Of a DNA stretch of 23,782 bases, positions 1 to 7,182 are shown piece after piece. The notes under the pieces are model-generated. The model saw only the letters and a program-made list of their open reading frames with translations, had not been told where the DNA came from and did no database searches. Made by a program: the position numbers and the translations under genes. Every line of letters starts with the position of its first letter. Position 1 is the stretch's first letter. Origin of the DNA: a virus; IMG/VR virus record IMGVR_UViG_3300044953_000236, positions 1 through 23,782 of that record. The stretch is one strand, 5' to 3'.

Positions 1-520
1 AACCAGTTTGTGGTGTACGTGTCTCCAGTATTTCCGTTACCGATCTGATACCGTCTTTTAATTTGGTTACTACATCCCCTGCAATCTGTTTAACACTACC
101 AATAATATCAGTACCCCCGGTGCTGGAGGGGGGTTGCGGTGCGCCCGCGCTAGTAGATGTACCACCCGTTGGTATAAGTTTGTTTGCTATGTCGGTTATG
201 TTATCACTTTCAAGGAATTTTTTTATCGATTCAATACCACCAGCAGTAGTACCACCTGTAATACCTTGTATTGTATACAATAAAGAACTAATAGCTGAAT
301 TGGTTAATAGCTCATATTCTTTCAATACACAGTATGGTGTTTTAGATTTCAAGTAATCGGTCATGTTACTACCTGTGAATCTCATATCATTAATGACGTC
401 TATAATACCAGCATTTGTGTTCGGAGTTGCAACGTATACATCACCTTGCAAACCAACAGGATTTGGAGCTATCTTGACTGTGCGTTCGTCAGATTTTTTT
501 AAATTAAAAATTGTAGGCAT
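1..520 (-). CDS. Partial structural-type protein, cut by left edge
   Basis: This open frame starts with ATG at 520-518 and runs off the left edge after 173 codons, so the C-terminus is missing. The product begins MPTIFNLKKSDERTVK. About residues 120-135 form a low-complexity Gly/Ser/Thr/Pro stretch (around GAPQPPSSTGG), encoded by unusually GC-rich DNA near 110-165. A Lys/Val-rich, probably helical stretch (IIGSVKQIAGDVVTKLKDG) follows. I recognise no family. It is the last minus-strand gene visible, 28 nt downstream of the tape-measure-like gene. It is therefore most likely a tail or baseplate component, but that rests on position only. An ACTAAATA sequence (527-534 on the minus strand) precedes the start and there is no Shine-Dalgarno. 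Confidence 0.75.
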   Translation of the reverse strand, partial: MPTIFNLKKSDERTVKIAPNPVGLQGDVYVATPNTNAGIIDVINDMRFTGSNMTDYLKSKTPYCVLKEYELLTNSAISSLLYTIQGITGGTTAGGIESIKKFLESDNITDIANKLIPTGGTSTSAGAPQPPSSTGGTDIIGSVKQIAGDVVTKLKDGIRSVTEILETRTPQTG

Positions 521-548
521 TTGAAATATTTAGTTATTGTACTGTTTG

Positions 549-2144
549 TTATGTGTAGTAAGCAGAGGCTCTAAAAGCCTGTCTTGCATCTGCAAAGCTG
601 TCCGGTTTACCGAGTGTAGCGCTAGGCGCTACACTACCTCCACCACCACCTACCTTTAAATTACTTAACAATCCACTATGAGCTTGTAATTCAGCTAGCT
701 GTTGTTTTTGAATCGACAACTGCTCAGTCAAAATAGCATTTGTTTTGGTCATCTCTGGACTGAATGCGTTCACACTCATCACAACCTTACCTAAGTTCGT
801 AGCAAGCAAGGCGAGCTTTGCAAAACTCACTTGGTTGATAGAATCACCAATATCCCGAACACTCTTACTAACCGTTGAAAGGCTTTCTGCTACTTTTACA
901 CTGACATCTTCTAACTTGCCAGTATCAATACTCATAAAATCAGTTAGGAACTTAATATGTTCTGTCGGTATGGTTGTGGTTGCACCAGCTATAGTTTTAA
1001 TAGCCCCACCTATATCTTTTATTGCATCGGGTATAAGAAATAACCCAATACCTTTAGCAATGCTCAGATTTGCAATTAAGTTGCGTAATAATCCATTAAT
1101 GTTCGACCCAACTGCAGGTAAGTTAGATGTATCAGGTATACCCGAAATAGTCTTGAATAATACTACAAGACCACCACAGAGCACGAGTAGCATAGGTGCC
1201 ATTAGAAGTAACCCTGCTCCTTCTGCAAGATCCAATTCACCAACCAGATTAGATAAAAACTGACTAATGTTTGTACCAACTGTGGGTAGTCCTTCTAAGT
1301 CTAACTCACTAAGCTTGCTGAGGACAAAGCCAAGAATTCCTAACGTAGCTGCAATACCGACAATTACTAACAGACCAAGACCCGCAAGCCCTGCTACTAC
1401 AGGGACACCCAATCCAATTACAACACCCAATATAACACCTATTATCAACCCAGCTTCACCTAAAGTACCCCATGGTATAGAGCCGAGTTGCGTCATAGCA
1501 CTAGCTAGTTCTACCAACCCTAATGAGAAAATTATTAGAGCACCACCTAGTCCTGCTATCAGAACTACACCCATCGCCGCATTCCACATGAACGCATGTA
1601 TTACTGCTTCAACTGTAGCAAGGCCTGCTAGCACCGCTGGTGAAATTGGAGCTAAAGCAGCTAAACCAAGAACTATAAGACCTATAGGTATTGCAGCTAA
1701 CCCTAGAGCACCCCACGTAACAAGTGATACCATCGCACCCATACTGCTTAAGCTTGTTAATGTTTTGATAATAGTGTTTATTCCATCTGTAACTGTGATA
1801 GCATATTTAACATCCTGATCCATCATCGTTAGATCGAGTAAAAACTCTTCTAGGTACTCAGCAGCAACAGACAACATCTGCCAATCTAAATCTTTGAACG
1901 CTAGTAAGCCTGGTACGGATAGTCCGAGGTTTGTCGAAAGCTCTAATATTTGTTCACTGTCCACCCCCAGGATACCAAACGGGTTTGAACCTAAACCTGT
2001 AGATCCTGCAGAATCTGTAGATTTTATTACACGTGGATCACTCTTGCTACCAGCTGGTGGTGTGGGCACACCGAGTCGTTCTGTTAATTTTGTGAGAACG
2101 TCAATTAATTTAAGTACAGCTATTGTTTCCAAGTTACTATCCAT
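549..2144 (-). CDS. Tape-measure-like hydrophobic tail protein
   Basis: I chose ATG at 2144 (531 aa, MDSNLETIAVLKL); a TTG three codons upstream would give 534 aa. AAGG lies directly next to this ATG, too close to be a normal ribosome-binding site. The product has a polar N-terminus (1-130), long Gly/Ala/Leu/Ile/Val-rich hydrophobic segments at roughly 135-220, 228-280 and 310-335, and then a helical Ser/Thr/Lys region (380-500). A short glycine linker and a polar tail (SFADARQAFRASAYYT) end it. Hydrophobic middle segments and long helices are typical of phage tape-measure proteins, and T4 gp29 is of similar size (about 590 aa). It directly follows two gp26/gp51-like genes, and T4 also has 26 and 51 close to 29. 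Role inferred: setting tail length, and possibly membrane passage of DNA. A membrane-active structural protein is the alternative. Confidence 0.55.
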   Translation of the reverse strand: MDSNLETIAVLKLIDVLTKLTERLGVPTPPAGSKSDPRVIKSTDSAGSTGLGSNPFGILGVDSEQILELSTNLGLSVPGLLAFKDLDWQMLSVAAEYLEEFLLDLTMMDQDVKYAITVTDGINTIIKTLTSLSSMGAMVSLVTWGALGLAAIPIGLIVLGLAALAPISPAVLAGLATVEAVIHAFMWNAAMGVVLIAGLGGALIIFSLGLVELASAMTQLGSIPWGTLGEAGLIIGVILGVVIGLGVPVVAGLAGLGLLVIVGIAATLGILGFVLSKLSELDLEGLPTVGTNISQFLSNLVGELDLAEGAGLLLMAPMLLVLCGGLVVLFKTISGIPDTSNLPAVGSNINGLLRNLIANLSIAKGIGLFLIPDAIKDIGGAIKTIAGATTTIPTEHIKFLTDFMSIDTGKLEDVSVKVAESLSTVSKSVRDIGDSINQVSFAKLALLATNLGKVVMSVNAFSPEMTKTNAILTEQLSIQKQQLAELQAHSGLLSNLKVGGGGGSVAPSATLGKPDSFADARQAFRASAYYT

Positions 2145-2154
2145 CCTTATCAAT

Positions 2155-2162
2155 TATTTATG
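2155..2162 (-). promoter_or_regulatory. CATAAATA late-promoter-like box
   Basis: On the minus strand CATAAATA ends 10 nt before the ATG at 2144. It matches the NATAAATA form of T4-type late promoters. If it is used, the leader would be only a few nucleotides long. Confidence 0.35.
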
Positions 2163-2206
2163 ATGAGGTGGCTGTGAACCTATATACTCTTCAGCTAGAT
2201 ACCAAA

Positions 2207-2944
2207 TCAACTAGCAGTCAAAAACAGTGTATTGAGCTGTACTACAGCGTTATCATTGAATGTAATGAGCTTGTTTTCAATTTCACGAACACTTGTCATG
2301 AAATCAATGATTTGCTGGTTTAACTTCATCGGTAAACTTTCAACAATCTCTTTCTTTTCTGTTATAGATATATTATCGAAGGTAACAACAATATCTTGAT
2401 AACTTATTGTGGTGATGAACTTTGCAATTTCATACACATACATAGTTGTCAGCGATTCTTTCACCTTATCATCTCCTAATTTTGCCGTTTCAGATATCGT
2501 TTTGACTAGGAAATTGTTATCTTGTTTAAGTGTTGGTAACTCTAAAGTTACTTTGAACCCATTATAATTGATCTCTTTCTTAGTTGGTATAACTGGTAAT
2601 GTGTTTGATTTAGGTAAATCACCGATATTATACTTTTTGCTATTGATTGTAACACTATTACCCATCGCTTGCTGTCTTAATGCTAGCAGAATAGGATACT
2701 TATCGGTTGTGAGGAAATTAACTGTTTTATCAACACAGTTTTCCATGATTATTGTATTCAGTTCCTTTAAGATGCTGATTGCACCTGAACCACCATCGAT
2801 TGAATGCCTCAACAACATCTTTTGCTGCTTTACATTGATCGGATAGAAGCTAATTGCTTTACCGATAGATGGGATTTCAACTGAAACCACATCTTGTTGT
2901 CTTGCTTCGTTTAGCTTTTCTAGAAAGTTAGTAGTGTTTGACAT
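2207..2944 (-). CDS. T4 gp26/gp51-like baseplate hub assembly protein (paralog 2)
   Basis: A 245-aa soluble protein starting MSNTTNFLEKLNEARQ, with no signal peptide or membrane segment. Its layout is that of the T4_baseplate family (gp26/gp51): an N-terminal strand pair (VEIPSIGKAISFYPINVKQ), helices with an LxxLRxxA-type core (ILLALRQQAMG), a central beta strand region (NYNGFKVTLELPTL), and a C-terminal helix bundle ending in KEIVESLPMKLNQQIIDF. The last part aligns with the next gene upstream (KQKIYELLPSKFIGELQRF), so the two are paralogs. In T4, gp26 and gp51 act in baseplate-hub assembly and have been proposed to chaperone the tape measure; this gene sits just before the tape-measure-like gene. 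ATG at 2944 lies 6 nt after the upstream stop. Family call moderate, exact role inferred. Confidence 0.6.
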   Translation of the reverse strand: MSNTTNFLEKLNEARQQDVVSVEIPSIGKAISFYPINVKQQKMLLRHSIDGGSGAISILKELNTIIMENCVDKTVNFLTTDKYPILLALRQQAMGNSVTINSKKYNIGDLPKSNTLPVIPTKKEINYNGFKVTLELPTLKQDNNFLVKTISETAKLGDDKVKESLTTMYVYEIAKFITTISYQDIVVTFDNISITEKKEIVESLPMKLNQQIIDFMTSVREIENKLITFNDNAVVQLNTLFLTAS

Positions 2945-2950
2945 TTTTAG

Positions 2951-3781
2951 TTATTTATGTTTTGGGTTTTGCTTTTTCAACTCTTCGTTTTGCTTCTTAA
3001 CTTCATCAACATAGAAGTTAAACATGATTTTACAATCGTTAATATTGAGTTTAAGGAAATCACTAAAACTACCACCAACTTTATTGACGAACTGATACAT
3101 AAACTCTAAGAAAGAGGTAATATCTTGTGAATATAACTGTTTTATAAAATGGCAAGGCTGGTTTGATAAGAAATTGATATTAACTTCATCGATGTTGAAT
3201 GTTGTGTTTTCTTCAAACACAACTAAGCTACCTAGAGCTGTCATGAGATTAGTATAAAACCGTTGCAACTCACCAATAAACTTAGATGGTAATAGTTCAT
3301 AGATCTTTTGCTTTTCTTCTTCGGTGATAGCATCAAAATCAACCTTTATACCATCATATGTGAACGAACGTACTAAGCTAAAATATAGCTCGTCTATGGT
3401 TTTAAAATATAATTGAGTGGGTATACCAAGCTCGATAGTAAACCTACCCATATCAACAGTTTCATTTGGTGGTGGTGTTACAGATTCGAATTTTTCTAAT
3501 ATTAGATTCAATGATAGACTTATCTTATTTGTAAATGAATTTTTCAGACCGATTGTTATTTCTTCACCAAGTGAAATTATTCGTAAAAATAATAGAACAT
3601 AAAATTTATCGACTATAGACAATGGTGGTATGCGGTTAAAAATAATACTATTAATACATCGCTCAAACCCCTCGATATCATCAGCTACACAAAACTTTAT
3701 CAGAGTGTATATGTCTTGGTTGGTTATCTCAGGTACTCTTACCTTGTTACCAGATGGTAATATCAGTGGGAAATCAAACAT
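2951..3781 (-). CDS. T4 gp26/gp51-like baseplate hub assembly protein (paralog 1)
   Basis: A 276-aa soluble protein starting MFDFPLILPSGNKVRVPEIT. It has the same plan as its downstream neighbour: an N-terminal strand pair and helix (EITNQDIYTLIKFC), a helical core (KFYVLLFLRIISLGEEI), a central MGRFTIELGIPT strand region, and the C-terminal signature ITEEEKQKIYELLPSKFIGELQRF split over residues ~155-180. It carries about 80 extra residues at the C-terminus (a helical region with MFNFYVDEV), ending in a Lys-rich tail (KKQNEELKKQNPKHK). Two adjacent genes of this family match the T4 pair 26 and 51. Expected role: assembly of the baseplate hub, perhaps binding the tape measure. An ATG start at 3781 is used and there is no Shine-Dalgarno. 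Which of the two corresponds to gp26 and which to gp51 cannot be told. Confidence 0.6.
   Translation of the reverse strand: MFDFPLILPSGNKVRVPEITNQDIYTLIKFCVADDIEGFERCINSIIFNRIPPLSIVDKFYVLLFLRIISLGEEITIGLKNSFTNKISLSLNLILEKFESVTPPPNETVDMGRFTIELGIPTQLYFKTIDELYFSLVRSFTYDGIKVDFDAITEEEKQKIYELLPSKFIGELQRFYTNLMTALGSLVVFEENTTFNIDEVNINFLSNQPCHFIKQLYSQDITSFLEFMYQFVNKVGGSFSDFLKLNINDCKIMFNFYVDEVKKQNEELKKQNPKHK
2952..2959 (-). promoter_or_regulatory. CATAAATA late-promoter-like box overlapping a stop codon
   Basis: CATAAATA on the minus strand contains the TAA stop of the upstream gene (2951-2953 region) and ends 7 nt before the ATG at 2944. Confidence 0.35.
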
Positions 3782-3790
3782 GTTTGACTA

Positions 3791-3798
3791 TATTTACA
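3791..3798 (-). promoter_or_regulatory. TGTAAATA late-promoter-like box
   Basis: TGTAAATA on the minus strand, 9 nt before the ATG at 3781. It differs from TATAAATA at the second base. A 15-nt palindrome (3802-3816) lies just upstream of it. Confidence 0.3.
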
Positions 3799-3801
3799 CG
3801 C

Positions 3802-3816
3802 ATATCACAGTGATAT
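3802..3816. repeat. Perfect 7-bp inverted repeat, operator-like
   Basis: ATATCAC-A-GTGATAT: two perfect 7-bp arms around one base, in the only noncoding gap of its size in this part of the minus-strand block (3782-3935). It sits directly upstream of the late-promoter-like box of the gp26/gp51-like gene. It could be a protein-binding site; the arms could also form a weak hairpin. No T-run follows on either strand, so it is not a terminator. Confidence 0.35.
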
Positions 3817-3935
3817 CCAGATTACAAGGCTTGCTCTAACTGTTATCGAACCAAGGGTTGGGTTACCCTTTTAGCTGGAGAATCGATGACTGGTAAGTCT
3901 CTTTTCGTGCAAAAGATTCTTGCTCGAGCTCAACG

Positions 3936-4667
3936 CTAATTTTTAATGATAAAATGTGCGGTTGGGAGCTTCCCACCAGCACCACCAGGGGGCACCCCAC
4001 CAGTACCACCAGGGGGCCTCCCACCCTGAATATAGTAACTTTTGTATGTAAATGTGCACGGGTGTACAATTGCTGCATTGTCAGTACTTTCGTAGTTTAG
4101 AGTATCACCAGTCACTCCTATTGGAGCCACACCTTCAAATACCACCCTCTTACGTATTGCCCAATTATCTTCATCATATCTGGTGTACATGTTAGCTACT
4201 AAATTAGTCTTGATAAATGTTTCACCATCCTCTATTAATCCTTTATGTGCTACAGCTATAACCCATGGTCTTAACATGTAATCTATTATATCTTCATTTG
4301 TCTCTAAGAAATCGATTTGAATTGAGTTATATGACTCTCGTTGTTTGGTGTAGTACCCACCAATTAAACCACCCATATTACTATTGTCTGTATATGCTTG
4401 ACTTACAGAATCGGTTGGAAACGATATTTTCTGTGCTAATAATGTTGGTATGGTGGAATTACCAAATATTGTATCACTTATTTTAAAATCTACAGGAAAC
4501 TTACCAACACTTGAATTGGTGCGCTCAGTGTTACCAAGTATTACATTAACACTTCCCATAACTAGCGGTAAATTATCAAACGATAGCGTCCATAAATTAC
4601 GCAGTGGAATGCTTTGATTCCATTTACCGGAGATGTAGTTAAGAAACTGTAAGGTTGCGTCTGGCAC
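3936..4667 (-). CDS. Tube-fold baseplate/tail-tube-type protein (gp48/gp54-like) with Gly/Pro tail
   Basis: 243 aa with a GTG start at 4667 (MPDATLQFLNYISGKW); no in-frame ATG precedes it. The body resembles tail-tube-fold proteins such as T4 gp19, gp48 and gp54. It has a strand-rich N-terminus (PLRNLWTLSFDNLPL), the segment KISFPTDSVSQAY, the strand-turn-helix YNSIQIDFLETNEDIIDYML leading to an aromatic RPWVIAVAHKG, and a final beta region (RKRVVFEGVAPIGVTGD, then FTYKSYY). T4 gp54 shows the same order at the top of the baseplate, where the tube begins. Position next to gp19 and the gp26/gp51-like pair supports a baseplate or tube-initiator role. The C-terminus is odd: a 24-bp DNA repeat encodes PPGGTGGV and PPGGAGGK. 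Exact equivalence to gp48 or gp54 is not established. Confidence 0.55.
   Translation of the reverse strand: MPDATLQFLNYISGKWNQSIPLRNLWTLSFDNLPLVMGSVNVILGNTERTNSSVGKFPVDFKISDTIFGNSTIPTLLAQKISFPTDSVSQAYTDNSNMGGLIGGYYTKQRESYNSIQIDFLETNEDIIDYMLRPWVIAVAHKGLIEDGETFIKTNLVANMYTRYDEDNWAIRKRVVFEGVAPIGVTGDTLNYESTDNAAIVHPCTFTYKSYYIQGGRPPGGTGGVPPGGAGGKLPTAHFIIKN
3972..4025. repeat. 24-bp tandem repeat in the 3' end of a tube-fold gene
   Basis: Two full copies, at 3972-3995 and 3996-4019, begin CCCACCAG(C/T)ACCACCAG and are followed by the start of a third. On the minus strand they encode the 8-residue units PPGGTGGV and PPGGAGGK. Runs of five Cs on the minus strand and the high GC content contrast with the AT-rich surroundings. 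Such a tract is expected to vary in copy number or slip. Confidence 0.75.
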
Positions 4668-4687
4668 CTAATTATTTAATGGACCTG

Positions 4688-5272
4688 TTAATTCTCTCCA
4701 AGAGGTTGTTGAAGAGCTTGACCAAGCGATCCAATAGTATAGTAGTGATATGACATAGTGGCTTTGAGTTCCACTAATTCACCTTTACCTTCAGCGATTT
4801 TATATTCAATACCAGCAATCTTTCTCAACTGCGCGCCGATAAGATTGTAGTAATTACCAATAGGTGATAGATCTTTATTAAGCTGAGACAGAACGATAAT
4901 ATTTGCAACACCTGGCATTTGATAGTTACCTGTGCCGGTACCATCATTGAAGATTTCTCTAGATGCTACTTCAAATTTTGTTCTTAGATCTTCGTCACTA
5001 GCATCAAGATAGAATGTAATATCGTAAGAGTCAGAACCATCGTATGTTGCAGCACCAGGGAGGTTAAATTTCAACCCCATATAGCTTGCATTAATATTTT
5101 CAATTGTTCTACCAGGAATGCTAGCTGCTTTAGCATATACTAGGTCTTCATCTGTAAGATCTGGTAGCCCTACCCCCTGCATCCTAACAACTCTAAAGAG
5201 GAAATCTCTAGAGAAGTCCTTATTAGCAGCTTGGGTGTAAAACGATTGGATATTTTGATTAATTGATGCCAT
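4688..5272 (-). CDS. gp19: Tail tube protein (T4 gp19-like)
   Basis: A 194-aa protein (T4 gp19 is about 163 aa) with the layout of the T4-type tube protein. The N-terminal helix (NIQSFYTQAANKDFSRDFLF) leads into a first strand (RVVRMQGVG). The family segment follows (AKAASIPGRTIENI, NASYMGLKFNLPG), in which a conserved Pro-Gly-x-Thr turn links two strands. YDITFYLDASDEDLRTKFE is the strand/helix contacting neighbouring subunits, and a final beta region is seen in ELVELKATMSYHYYTIGSL. Hexamer rings of this protein stack to make the inner tail tube inside the sheath. In T4, 18 and 19 are adjacent; here a homing-endonuclease locus separates them. ATG at 5272, with a perfect TATAAATA box 21 nt upstream and no Shine-Dalgarno. 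Confidence 0.85.
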   Translation of the reverse strand: MASINQNIQSFYTQAANKDFSRDFLFRVVRMQGVGLPDLTDEDLVYAKAASIPGRTIENINASYMGLKFNLPGAATYDGSDSYDITFYLDASDEDLRTKFEVASREIFNDGTGTGNYQMPGVANIIVLSQLNKDLSPIGNYYNLIGAQLRKIAGIEYKIAEGKGELVELKATMSYHYYTIGSLGQALQQPLGEN

Positions 5273-5293
5273 ATAAATTGGTTGTTACAAATA

Positions 5294-5301
5294 TATTTAT
5301 A
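5294..5301 (-). promoter_or_regulatory. TATAAATA late promoter for the tail tube gene
   Basis: Perfect T4 late-promoter -10 box on the minus strand in a 129-bp gap, 21 nt before the ATG of the tube gene. This is the best-placed promoter candidate in the window, because it leaves room for a short leader. Confidence 0.6.
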
Positions 5302-5401
5302 GTTTGTAGATGTCTTTATAGTAGTTGCTTCAGGAAAATCAATATATTATTGATATGAAACCACTGATCGTTTGCTTAGCTATTAACATTAGTCTTAAGC
5401 A

Positions 5402-6193
5402 TTATCGATACACCCGTTCATATAAAATATGACCACAATCATAGATTTGCGAATAACCATTACGTTTCATATTTTCAATCTCGGTTAGATTGCTATCGTA
5501 ATTGGGTAGTTTTTTAATCAATGTATGTTTTGCAAAGTTAAACCGATGTAGTAATTTAACTGTGTTAGCTGCGCTAGGTTTGAAATAATAATAATTAGGT
5601 GATGTTTGTTTAGTTTTCTCAAAACCTAGAGTTGTATATACATTACCGGTTGAATATCTTAAATTTGCATATGATATTATCTTATGCGGTGTGTGGGTCT
5701 GTACAAAAAACTTTAGTAGTTTGCTTAACCCACCAACAACGGTAACGTTGAGCTTTGAACAAAATCTTATTAACTCAATTACCTGTTCTGATATATCAGC
5801 TCTTGTTATTTTTCGTACACCCAGAGTAGCTATGGCTACTAATTCATTATCATGAAACAATCCATATGCATACTTACACCGACTATCACCTTGTATGTGA
5901 TTAGCTTGTAAAAACTGTCGTTTGGTAACCTCGTCAACGTGACGAATATTACACTTTCTTGCATATATCTTCGTGGGTATATTACCAGTTTTGCTTCTAA
6001 TTATTGATTTAATGAGTTCCGAGTTAGATGCCCATTCATTTTCAAATATATGGATCACCGTATATCCGAGTCTATTGAAGTATCTAGTTTTGTTGATGCG
6101 GTGGTTACTATCTTTTAGATCAGATGAATGGTAATATAACCCATTATATTCAATAACTAGCTTATATTTTTCGCTTAAAATATCTACTTGCAT
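5402..6193 (-). CDS. Vsr/EDxHD-like homing endonuclease, probably truncated by an upstream stop
   Basis: ATG at 6193 gives 263 aa, but the same frame stays open 44 codons further up to a TAA at 6326-6328. Those codons (containing YEYSSAGQKQLFDWFVGEI) belong to the nuclease fold, so this start loses its first helix. Nuclease core: VDIL (Asp), KLVIEYNGLYYHSS (Glu, then the His of YYH), NKTRYFNRLGYTVIHIFENE. This resembles the Vsr-type PD-(D/E)XK fold of phage homing endonucleases. The C-terminal half (~90-263) has features common in this family: YARKCNIRHV, FLQANHIQG, YGLFHDNELVAIATLG, a GNAT-like SYANLRYSTGNVYTTLGFE, and a final GYSQIYDCGHILYERV. Expected role: a selfish DNA endonuclease that spreads its own gene. 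It lies between sheath and tube genes on the same strand. As it stands it is probably inactive. Confidence 0.65.
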   Translation of the reverse strand: MQVDILSEKYKLVIEYNGLYYHSSDLKDSNHRINKTRYFNRLGYTVIHIFENEWASNSELIKSIIRSKTGNIPTKIYARKCNIRHVDEVTKRQFLQANHIQGDSRCKYAYGLFHDNELVAIATLGVRKITRADISEQVIELIRFCSKLNVTVVGGLSKLLKFFVQTHTPHKIISYANLRYSTGNVYTTLGFEKTKQTSPNYYYFKPSAANTVKLLHRFNFAKHTLIKKLPNYDSNLTEIENMKRNGYSQIYDCGHILYERVYR

Positions 6194-7092
6194 CCTAACA
6201 CCACCATCATATATAAACTTATCAGAAACAGCATCGGTATCAATTTCACCAACAAACCAATCGAAGAGCTGTTTTTGACCTGCAGATGAATATTCATATC
6301 TATGAATGTACCCTACATCAAAAGATTAAAAGTACATCTTACCCTTATCTGTATCAGGTTTGCCGTTCAATAAAAAATAACACACTTCAGAAAATTTAGT
6401 AATATCTAATTTAGATCCGTAGTGTGTGATACTCTTTGCAAGAACTGGGTTTCTCTTGATGATACTCTGCTCTGACCTACAAATCGTAGCTGCTACTTTA
6501 TACCCTTTACTAAAACTAACAAACTTACCTTCAATAGGAATAGATATATTGTTGTGTATAATATGATATAACTTCTGAGATAATGTGTCACCAGGTGCTA
6601 ACAGTATTGCTTTTGTGATTGACTTCTGAGCTACTGGTATATGGGTGAAAAAGCACCTAGATTACCCTGTGGGTTACTGCGATTATATGTATTATAATAC
6701 TCTATAACGTCACTATATGCTGCGGGTTGTATTGTTGTATCGTTTTCGATGTTTTGCATCACTTCACTACATCTATAGTAGTTTGTACGATTCTTGTGTG
6801 CGTTAATTCGCACATTACGTGGCATCACACCACGCTTACCATATACTCTGTATTGGAACTCATTGGTGATAAAATTCAGGTGTTTGTGTGATGGGACACA
6901 CTGGTATTTTGATAAGATCGGTTAGCCAATGAAAATACATCTGAGGTGTACATGTATATCGAATATCATGGTTTTCACAAAAAGATCGTGCAGCTTCATA
7001 TATGTGGTTATGATATCTCTTTATCATCACATTATAGTGTTTGGGTATTTCACCTTTAATTGTGTAAAAGTATCTTTAAGTTGTGTTGTCAT
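6194..7092 (-). pseudogene. Degenerate 5' part of the homing-endonuclease locus
   Basis: This is the stretch between the sheath gene and the endonuclease frame. On the minus strand I can read consecutive coding-like pieces in changing frames: MTTQLKDTFTQLK (from ATG 7092), then NHIYEAARSFCENHDI in another frame, then NEFQYRVYGKRGVMPRNV to NPQGNLGAF (ending in TAG at 6631), and then a frame from about 6661 to the TAA at 6326-6328. The last piece is in frame with the endonuclease. It contains DTLSQKLYHIIHNN (6589-6548) and KFVSFSKGY, which parallel DITQRLYHIVNN and KFQNFSTGY in the terminase-associated endonuclease. A GCTTTTTC homopolymer at 6647-6654 sits where one frame change occurs. I read this as the decayed front of one homing-endonuclease gene. 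The earliest pieces may come from another, unrecognised gene. Sequencing errors are possible, though every neighbour is intact. Confidence 0.55.
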
Positions 7093-7141
7093 ATATCTGA
7101 ACCCTCAATTAGCTGTAGAAGTAATTATGTTTGATTACAAT

Positions 7142-7177
7142 AAAAAACGGAGATAAAATTAATTATCTCCGTTTTTT
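7142..7177. terminator. Bidirectional Rho-independent terminator after the tail sheath gene
   Basis: Perfect 15-bp stem (left arm 7142-7156, right arm 7163-7177) with a 6-nt AATTAA loop. The core is CGGAGATAA/TTATCTCCG, flanked by A6 on one side and T6 on the other, so it can act on either strand. It starts 6 nt beyond the sheath stop codon and would limit read-through from the abundantly needed sheath gene into the endonuclease locus. Confidence 0.85.
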
Positions 7178-7182
7178 ATTAA

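Noticed and set aside
745-1818. Plus-strand open frames opposite the tape-measure-like gene
   Set aside because: They mirror the hydrophobic minus-strand gene and have Pro/Thr/Ile-biased compositions typical of antisense shadows, with no start context or family features.
3818-3935. tRNA-like pieces on the minus strand (GGTTCGATAAC; TTAGAGCAAGCCTTGTAATC)
   Set aside because: The pieces are in the wrong order for one tRNA. The T-arm and anticodon stems have several mismatches and no 7-bp acceptor stem closes. At most this is a relic.
3863-4078. 71-aa minus-strand frame overlapping the Gly/Pro repeat, as a separate gene
   Set aside because: It is the alternate frame of the tube-fold gene. The repeat keeps it open by chance; no start signal is seen. 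It is kept only as a possible slippage product.
6929-7156. 75-aa plus-strand frame across the decayed endonuclease and terminator
   Set aside because: It ends inside the terminator hairpin and lies antisense to coding-like endonuclease remnants. Its Cys/Val/Ile-rich product resembles nothing.
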